From positions 41,511,555 to 41,575,554 of the forward strand of contig CM035808.1 in the NCBI GenBank assembly GCA_020466095.1: a stretch of 64,000 nt of DNA, given 5' to 3'. Made by a program: the position numbers and the translations under genes. Under the pieces are notes generated by a model. That model did not search any database and was not told the origin of the DNA. It saw nothing but the letters and a program-made list of their open reading frames with translations. Below, piece after piece: positions 56,310 to 64,000 of the stretch (position 1 is the first letter of the stretch; the number at the start of each line of letters is the position of its first letter). The DNA comes from Chlorops oryzae (taxonomy: Eukaryota; Arthropoda; Insecta; Diptera; Chloropidae).

Positions 56310-57411
56310 GAGAAATTATGAGGAAACAACAATTTAAATCAATTCTTATTTGTTAAATAACACTTCCAGTCTTTTTTGTAATTATAATTTGTAAAACTAA
56401 AAGGTTAATCAAAAGGATAATACCTTAAAAAGCAAAGCTCGTCGTACATACATGTATATTTATATTATTTTATTATATTATAAAATTTCTTTTGGCATTT
56501 TTCTAATTCTATTTTCTGCTCATTTATTTTAGCTACACTACATTTACATATATTTTATTTTAATTTTATTATTTATTATTTCTTTTTTCCTTTTCGCCTT
56601 CATCCTCTTTTAATATTTAGAATATCATTTTAAAAGCCATTTAATAATATTTGTCAAACGTTAGTAATGCTGATTAGTTAAAGCGTTAGAGAGAAATAAA
56701 ATATTGACTATAAATTTTATGTTCGATATGTTTTTTATGTTAAATTTCTTTATTTTTATCTATCAATTTTTGAATTTTTTTATATTTTTAAATATTGAAA
56801 TGAAATTTTGTGACAGCCAAAGCTCTCAGTGCAACCGTATTTTTCATCAGCCCCGAAGCATGGTCTATGTTTCTCTTTTCGAGTACTTGCGAAAAAGTTA
56901 TCAAGACAAAAAAGAACTAAAGTCTGAAATTTAAAAAAATTTCTAATAAAACGAATTAATTTGCTCAATGCAGTGATTTGCGAAAATTATAGCACATATT
57001 TACATTTTTACATTATAATGACGCGTTTTTCGAAAGAGGCCTTATTTGTAAATTATTTTATATTTTTTTTTTAGAAAAAAGCAAAATAAATTTAAAATAA
57101 TGTAACATAATTAAACTAATCAGAACTTAACTTCGGCTATTGTTTTCCTTTTGTGTTGAAAAGTATTGAAATTTCCCACGATTGGACCCATGGTCTAATG
57201 ATAACATTTATTCTTTTCGCCATGAATAGGACCCAACGGTTAGCTCATTGTTGTCCTCTAAAGAATGAAGTCTTCTTGAAAGAGTTTTATTCGAGTGTTG
57301 CACTGCTCGGATTTCTCTAAATTTATTTGTTAAAAATTAAGATAACTAAAAACTGTTGAATAATGAAAAGTTTTTGTTTTCCGTTGTCTGAATTGTGATT
57401 ATTTGAAGGCG
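55206..57411. other. AT-rich low-complexity intergenic DNA
   Basis: No gene recognised. Long T-rich runs and TTATTA repeats dominate (for example 55535-55560, 55965-56035). Open frames here are poly-Phe/Leu artefacts of the base composition. Confidence 0.5.
56236..56313. repeat. (GA)n microsatellite
   Basis: About 75 bp of nearly pure AG repeat with one AGATAG interruption near the end. Confidence 0.96.
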
Positions 57412-58750
57412 TATCGCGAATAACGTTGTGAGCGACAAAAATGTAATTTTTCACAAGGGCCAAAAAACGTTTATAAAAAAGGGTAGACGATTGTTTTTGG
57501 ATTTTTTTTATTTAAGTTTGACAAATATAATGTTAAAATAAACATTCATGCAAATTTTAAGAGCTTGTTATTTGGAAATTATAATTGAAATTAGCGTTTG
57601 AAAGTTTTTTTCTGTGGAAAAACGTTTCAAATCCAAAAAAAGGTTGAATGATAAAACGTGTTTCCACTACGCAAAAGCATACCTAGGAATGACGTTTTAA
57701 GCGTCATATATATATATATATATTTCCAACAAATAAAATAGGACTGGAAAACTAATTAAATCGAATAAGAAAAAAAAAAAAAACAAAAAAAAATTTTTTT
57801 TTTAATTGATGGTTTTTTCGGAAAAAATAGGTTCTTTGACCGCCCTGTATAAAACCGAAGAATTAATCTTTTGTCAATTCCACCTTTTATAGGGTGTCTA
57901 AAGGACTTGTGTGCAAAATAAAACTGGAAAAATTTAACTAGACACTTTTTAAAAGTTCTAAAAAACTGCACAATAAACGTTCTTCGAAAACACTTTATCG
58001 GGAGCAATTTTTCGATTCAAAAAGTGTCTATTTCTAGAATCACTTATCTTTCTCCACTATTTCTAAAATATTTAATGCTGCTATCTTTCCAATTTTCGAA
58101 ATAGGTGTTCCATTTTGTACCAGTGCTTAAAATAGGCCGTTTTTGTGCGTAAAACCGGTAGTTGGCATCTCATTTCGGTAGTTGGAAATTTTTTTTCCGG
58201 CCATTTTCTCAGAAGCACGTGAGTGCAAAGTTGACGAAAGCATTGATGTTGATGATGACGACGAGACCGAAGAGTCGGGAAACACGATCTTTGAATTTTA
58301 AATTCATATCAACTCTCATTTTTTATTTCATTGAAGAAGATTAAATAAAAATGTTCCCATATATATTATTATTATATGCAATATTAGTACTATAGTTTGA
58401 CTTGAAAAGTCAGACTTGAAAAGCACTTTTGAACCAAAAAAAAAAAAAAATAAGAAAAATCGGTAGTTGAGAATTATTTTTCGGTAGTTGGCACAAATCC
58501 TTTTTTTAAGCACTGTTTTGCACCTTTATTGCACTTAAAAAATTCAGTATTTATTATATTTTGTGATATGACAAAAAGCACATAAAAGGTTGTTCCATTT
58601 ACAAGGGGTTTTTAACAATCGTTTTTAGTGTTTAAAAGAGATTTTTCGAAGTTTTATTTGCAGTTACGTGATCAGATAGGTTCAATAGAATTTCGAATCC
58701 GTGAAAAAACGGTTTTAGAAAAATTGTCGCTTACAACGTTATTCGCGATA
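57412..58750. mobile_element. E19: element with TATCGCGAATAACGTTGT ends
   Basis: TATCGCGAATAACGTTGTGA at the left and its inverse at 58731-58750 match over about 26 bp with one change. The interior is non-coding and contains a (TA)8 tract at about 57709 and the nested E20. No certain target duplication. Confidence 0.65.
58121..58515. mobile_element. E20: hAT MITE nested in E19, CGGTAGTTGG words
   Basis: Ends CAGTGCTTAAAA and the inverse are flanked by TTTTGTAC (58113-58120) and TTTTGCAC (58516-58523), an 8-bp duplication with one change. The word CGGTAGTTG(G) occurs four times, all in the same orientation: two near the left end and two near the right. Confidence 0.82.
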
Positions 58751-60164
58751 AGCATTAATTTGAAAATTGTATAGGAAATAAAAAATTTGCGTAACAAACA
58801 CGTTGAATAGAGTCACTTTCCTTAACTCGATTCGAGTAAAGTTAAATTTTGTCTTCATGACCAAAAGCAAAAAAAAAAAAATGTAAATTAAAATTAAAAG
58901 GAAAAATCAAAATATTAAAAAAAAAAGGATCTGAAAACTAAAAAGCTTATGGATTTGTTGTTCGATTTTATTTTTGATATTTTACAAAAAAAGGAAACCA
59001 TTACAAATTGTACTGGTCGTAGCGTGCTGTTCAAAGGGTTCCCTGTACAAAAAACAAAAACAAAATCGAAATGGTGCAGAAAAGTTTCCGATTTCCGTTT
59101 TGCATGCGGTAAAGAAACGGCGAAATTTTCTTCAAATAATTGAAAAGTTCTTTTTGAATTTTAAAATTGCGTGGACGGTATTCAAAGCTTTGAATAAGTT
59201 GCAACAGTTTTGATTTTCTATAAACTATATTCATATTTCTTTTTCACTATGTACATTGTTATTTCGCATATATACATTTAAAAATAAATCGCATAAAATT
59301 TTAAACAATTTCTTTAAAAAAACTATTAAAAGCAAATAAAAATAGAACAAATGATTTATTTTTGTTTTTTTTTTTCAGACAAAAGACTTTCGACTTTAAA
59401 TAGAAACAAAACATTTGTGGACTAATTAGAATATAAAATATGTTTTAAGACACAAATGACATTCGCTAAGTGTTATCAATTCGATTAACAAAGGTTCTTA
59501 GGCGTTGTTAAGTTGAGAAGGACTTTAACAACGTTTTTTCAATTGCATGTTTTGTAAATGGAAGCAGATGACGATAAGTTTTTTGGAAGAGATCCACATA
59601 CTTTTCTAATTTTGAATAAAATTTAAAATAATAAAAAGAGATGTAAATTAAAAGAAAGCTAAATCATTTTATAATTTAGAATTTTAGTTTTTATTTTCCA
59701 ATTAAAAAAGCATTGATGAATGTGATTTATTTTCGCTTTTATCTGCTGTGGTTGAAAGATTCATTTCGTTTTTTTTTTTTTTTTTTTTTTTTTTAGATTA
59801 TTTAATTAAACAAAAGATTGATTTCTATTAATAATCGATCTAGTGCTTAAGTACTACTTTAATATAGATAAAACAAAAACAATTCAACTCTTACAAATCA
59901 AAGTAATGCGATACTGCACTAGTCATACCAACAATCCAAACGCTAAACAATTTAATAGCGGTCTTCATACAACATATGTATATGTAAATATGTCATGGGT
60001 TCTATAGGTTTTTTTTGTCCATCAACATCGATTGCGGCTCAGTACTTTCTTAGAATAGCATCAATTTAGTAGAACTAAATTCCTTCTATTACAAGTATTT
60101 TTCCAATGCCATACATTTAGTTTTACGTAATGACCGCTTGCAAAAAAGCTGGTTAGTTCTAAAT
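58751..60164. other. AT-rich intergenic DNA
   Basis: No gene recognised; poly-T at about 59770-59793. Several short open frames lack any motif or conserved context. Confidence 0.45.
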
Positions 60165-61832
60165 CAGTGATGGGCATACTAACCCCATTACAATTTTGCT
60201 TATGCTGCCGGAGAATGCACTAACAGAAAATTTGCGTGAGACAGACCACGAAGGAAACTTTAGGACGTATAAGCGAGAATTTTTAATATTGAGACTCATA
60301 CAAGTTGATAGGATCTCAGTTTTGGGTTTTCATACTCTTTGCTTTCTGCCATTCCTTTTCATAAAATTTCGCTCTGTGCATAAGCATGCGCTGTTACTCC
60401 GTCGTTTCTACTCAGCGACTGAACACGAAAGTGATACGACAGAGGACAATTATGCCAAGCGTGACCCTCACTGTTCTAAATCGATGAATTGCGATGTTGA
60501 ATGAAATTCACCATTCAATTGTTTAGTTTTTAGTATTTAGTACATATTTTTTTATAGTTAACTAATGCCGAATAGGATTTAATGATGACTTGTATAAAAA
60601 AGATCAAAGGGAGCCTTTATAAAAACTAAATTTTATTGTCAAAAACTGGAGAAACGTAATGCTATAAATTTGTTTTACTAAAAATTCCGATAGAGAATTC
60701 CCCGCTTAAAGGAACAACTGAAACTGATGCTTAATTTTATCTATTGATCAGTAAATTAAATTATTTTGATTTGAGGTTCGCGTATGTGTGAGCTTAATCG
60801 ATTTGAGTTTTTTCTTAAGCGGGGGCCATTGTAGAAGAGAGGTCAAAAGTGTTACCAATAACTGAAATTAAAAAAATCTTAGTACTAGAAAACGAATTAT
60901 CAAAATTTTTCCCATTTTAAATGAAAAGCTTTAAGGTTATTCAAATCAATATCGCCGGGAAAATGTAATCGAATTCATATTATTTAATTCATAAATGGTC
61001 TTATCGTTTGGAAGATATTAAGATATTATTTTTTATTGTATCAACAATTTGTTCAACATATTGTTTCTACTTATTTATATACATACAAAATAACTACATT
61101 TAATAATCTTCTATCTTCTTTATTTATTTATTTATTTATTTTTTTTGATTACATCTATTTTAATCGTTTTAAATTTAACGGCAGTTTTTTGTATTTTCTT
61201 TTTACTAACAACGCAATATGGAAATAATAGGTATTCATTAATTTTCAAATTTAGTTCTTTAAGTTGACAGTATAATTGAAGCTACGGAATAATTTTATGA
61301 TTTTTTATTTCGGGATTTGTTTAAATATATTTTTGTTTAATTAAGAATTGAGCGGGAAATAAAGTTATTGTTTACTATTTTGAGCAGTTTATTGTATACA
61401 AGTAGCCTCGTTTTGAAAATGTTTCACTTATACGAATGGGAAAAAAGCATTTTTGCCTTGTTTTCGTTATTACGTAAAAGCAGATAAACTACACTTTTGT
61501 CTAAAACTTATGAAATTTTCCTCTTTCCTTCAATTAGAATTTATAACGAATTCGATTTGATGACATTCAAACAAATTTTTACTTTGCTCAATAATTGCAA
61601 TCTAAACTTTACACGGATTTAAACGACGTTTCTGGCATCCAGCGTTGTAGTAAATCACACCACCAATTTTTTCCGGGCTCAACGTTTTTCACTGCAAAAG
61701 GAATGGATCGAGTTAAAGACAATTTAAAGAATTCATTTTTAAATCTAACCGATAAAAATATATGTCGATTTTGGGTACTCATTACCTCGGTAAAAAAAGG
61801 AACAAATTCATACTTAAATTGTTGAAACTGTC
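60165..61832. other. Intergenic DNA beginning with a hAT-like end
   Basis: CAGTGATGGGCATACT at 60165-60180 fits the hAT terminal consensus, but no inverted partner was found. A plus-strand frame at 60196-60504 (102 codons) directly follows and has no motif I recognise. The rest is AT-rich. Confidence 0.35.
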
Positions 61833-62035
61833 CCAGCGGGAAATTATCTCATGGCATGACATGTCATGCTAGGAGTCACCAGTCACATTTTCTAGTCCCA
61901 CGATGACATGTCACCGGTGAATTCACTGTCCAACTCCTGTACAAATGTCATGCAATTGTCCTAAGAAATCGCATGCGTTCCGGCTCCAAAGTCACCCTGA
62001 CTTCATCGTGATGTCAGGGAGACATTTCCCGCTGG
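61833..62035. mobile_element. E21: 203-bp MITE with CCAGCGGGAAAT ends
   Basis: CCAGCGGGAAATTATCTC and the inverse of GAGACATTTCCCGCTGG mark the ends. Inside, palindromic TGACATGTCA and related words recur four or five times. Target duplication not resolved. Confidence 0.7.
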
Positions 62036-63079
62036 CGTACTAGAACTAGAGCCCTGAAACTAGAGTACTCATTTTCACCCATTTGCCTTAGAATTCGAAT
62101 ATGTACGCATTTTAAGCAATATGAATAAAAGAGTAATAGTATTCATCTCGATTTCAGTAATGAATACGAAAACCGAATGAAAACGAGAACAAGGCCATAC
62201 TTGCTGAATGCCAGGGGGAGGAGCGAGAGAAAGAGTACTTTGGTAGTGGTTATATTGGCTATAGTGGTATATTGAAGAAATATAAGACATTAGCCAAAAA
62301 ATTAAATTAAATTTTTTGAAAAAATTTTAGCGCCAAAACTCTTAGCATTTTTCACTATTCTATGTATAAATTTTCATCGAAATCGGACTTCATTAAATAT
62401 TCGGATTTTTTGGGGTTTTTGGTCCAAAAATCTCTAAACTTCCTCTTGAACCGTTACAAGTTTGTGTCTGACTTTCGGATTAAACTAAGAGAATGTAAAG
62501 TATTATTTTGGTGTACTATATGTCCCTATGATTTATATGAGCTGTCAACAGGACGTCCAGAATTCTTCTCGAAATAGTCTTGAGAGCTGGTTAAGACGAT
62601 CTATCACTGTAAATTCTCATTTCCCTGGTAAAAGGGGTGTGGAACGTTCATTTTTGGGATGGGGATCGTAATAAATCTGGTTCATAATTGCATCCTGGTC
62701 TGATTCTTTACTTACAATTTGAATCAACCTTCAATGTTAGCTTTAGGTTTAAAAACTTTTGGTTTCTATTATGGATTCTCTGGGCTACTCGATTCGGAAA
62801 AAAAGTGGACGTTTCAGGCAATCCTTGCACCATGAAAGCTATATAACATTAATTCCAATAATAATCAAAATTAGCTATGTAAATGAAGCTTTGGGTAAAA
62901 TGTCAGCCATGATTAATGTTCATCAGATTGAGTAAAAAAAGCCCGCAAAAACGCAAAAATAAGCGCTATAAAAAGCTCGATAAAACACGAAAAATAGTCC
63001 AAAAAATGTGCAGTTAAAATTTATTTTTTATTCAGTGGAGGACTTATTAAAATATATGACTAGATGTTGTTTTACATTT
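62036..63079. other. Intergenic DNA
   Basis: No gene recognised. Near 62940-63000 the sequence CGCAAAAACGCAAAAATAAG with AGCGCTATAAAAAGCTCG looks like the end of a transposon, possibly the parent of the hAT fragment that follows. Confidence 0.4.
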
Positions 63080-63235
63080 TCAAACAAAAAAATGTTGGCG
63101 CTTCTCGCTTAAAAGGTCTTTATACAATGAAAAAGAACGTTCAACGTCTGAAGAGGTAAGGGGGCCAAATTTGAAAACACACTCAATTGTAAATACGCGA
63201 TCTAACGTATACGCAACCATTGGACACAGCCCTTA
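63080..63235 (-). pseudogene. hAT transposase C-terminal (dimerisation) fragment
   Basis: The minus strand reads TIECVFKFGPLTSSDVERSF then SLYKDLLSEKRQHFFV and a stop at 63080-63082. The P-hydrophobic-TSSDVERSFS motif is the hATC dimerisation signature. Upstream in the same direction the frame degrades with stops. It is the only hAT coding trace in the window, although several hAT-type MITEs are present. Confidence 0.7.
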
Positions 63236-64000
63236 AAAGAGTCATTGACAAAGGAATGCAATAAAGCAGAAATTAGGTAGGAAAAGGCATTTAAAATAAA
63301 ACTATTAACCAAAAATATGGGATATATGCACAAAAAATAGTTTTTGGCAAGAAAATAGCTCGCACTACTTAAATATGCAAAAATAGTATGACGTATACAA
63401 AAACAAGCACTTATTCACTCTGATGATCATACTTAAAGTTCCTTGAATAAAATTGGTTTGAGTTTGAGAAGAGAGTTTGAGAAGCAGCTAAAAAATAAAT
63501 CGTTTGATTGTAAGTTCTCTGTTGTTGTGTATTTTCCGCGAGGGGAATCTCAAATGATTTACGGGCTTGGCCCACCAGTACAGACAGATTGGGTATGGAA
63601 TCAATAAATTGGTAGTATGTTGGTTCAAGGTACGAAAGGTTAACCATACGACTTATAATTAGTATTGGTATGATGCAGCTATACTGGTTATAGTTATAGT
63701 CACCACTTTATCTAGGGATAAAATGGTAGCACGGGGACCGGGAGTCTCAGAATACGTTCTATGGTAATTAATGGCCGATTCGGTCCATATCCACTGATGA
63801 GGCAAGATGGATACACGGTGTTTGATGTTCCGTGGAACCACTTACTAGTCTGGTGAAATCCTCATTGGATATAGACTATATTGGACTATAAAACCTAATA
63901 AATATCCTCGTATATTATTTTATTTACTCACTTTGTAGTCAGACATCTGTTTCAATGCTCACTGCCATTGCATTATTGTAGCGCATATTAGTAGCCGCCG
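63236..64000. other. Intergenic DNA
   Basis: No gene recognised. AATAAA occurs at about 63898 after moderately GC-rich sequence, but there is no supporting frame. Confidence 0.4.

Noticed and set aside
1..64000. Integrated viral or bacterial genes
   Set aside because: No capsid, polymerase or envelope-like frames and no bacterial-type gene organisation were seen; the only reverse-transcriptase-type trace is the non-LTR tail at 48400-48850.

Overview
The window looks like repeat-rich, AT-rich nuclear DNA of a higher fly (Diptera, Schizophora; a tephritid-like genome would fit, but this is inference). The evidence is four intron-containing Tweedle (DUF243) cuticle-protein genes, a multi-exon M13 (neprilysin-like) gene with 50-600 bp introns, TATA/CAGT-type promoters, and transposon families typical of flies (mariner, Tc1, PIF/Harbinger, hAT, Helentron-like elements with GTCY microsatellites). 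There are no bacterial operons, CRISPR arrays or intact viral genes.

Layout. 1-12 kb: intergenic DNA made of nested small DNA transposons, plus one candidate two-exon secreted peptide gene (5942-6439). 12.8-42.2 kb: a minus-strand Tweedle cluster (12846-13622, 21122-21847, 30777-31525, 40951-42168), each gene with a TATA box and CAGT initiator. A fifth copy (17895-18101) is truncated because a 3 kb block (13416-16443) is repeated at 17895-20940, with a Tc1 transposon at the junction; this may be a real duplication or two haplotypes joined in assembly. The cluster is separated by nested transposons, notably a 5 kb element (23177-28144) with an 8-bp target duplication that carries a broken ORF of unknown family, and two mariner copies. 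44.8-48.0 kb: eleven plus-strand exons of an M13-type protein whose zinc-binding and catalytic motif HExxH is replaced, so it is a predicted non-catalytic paralogue; one exon has a one-base frameshift and the 5' exons were not found. 49.1-54.4 kb: a decayed PIF/Harbinger element with a transposase and a MADF-type gene interleaved on opposite strands, invaded by three further elements. 55-64 kb: no recognisable host gene, only simple repeats and small transposons, ending with a hAT C-terminal fragment.

How the parts work together: the Tweedle genes encode secreted structural proteins of the cuticle and probably share stage-specific epidermal expression; their common strand, intron position and promoter spacing suggest tandem duplication. 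The most unusual signal is that many unrelated-looking transposons share one design: short terminal inverted repeats plus a private 8-15 bp word repeated several times inside. Two elements (23284-24092 and 52553-54256) have nearly the same termini but entirely different words.
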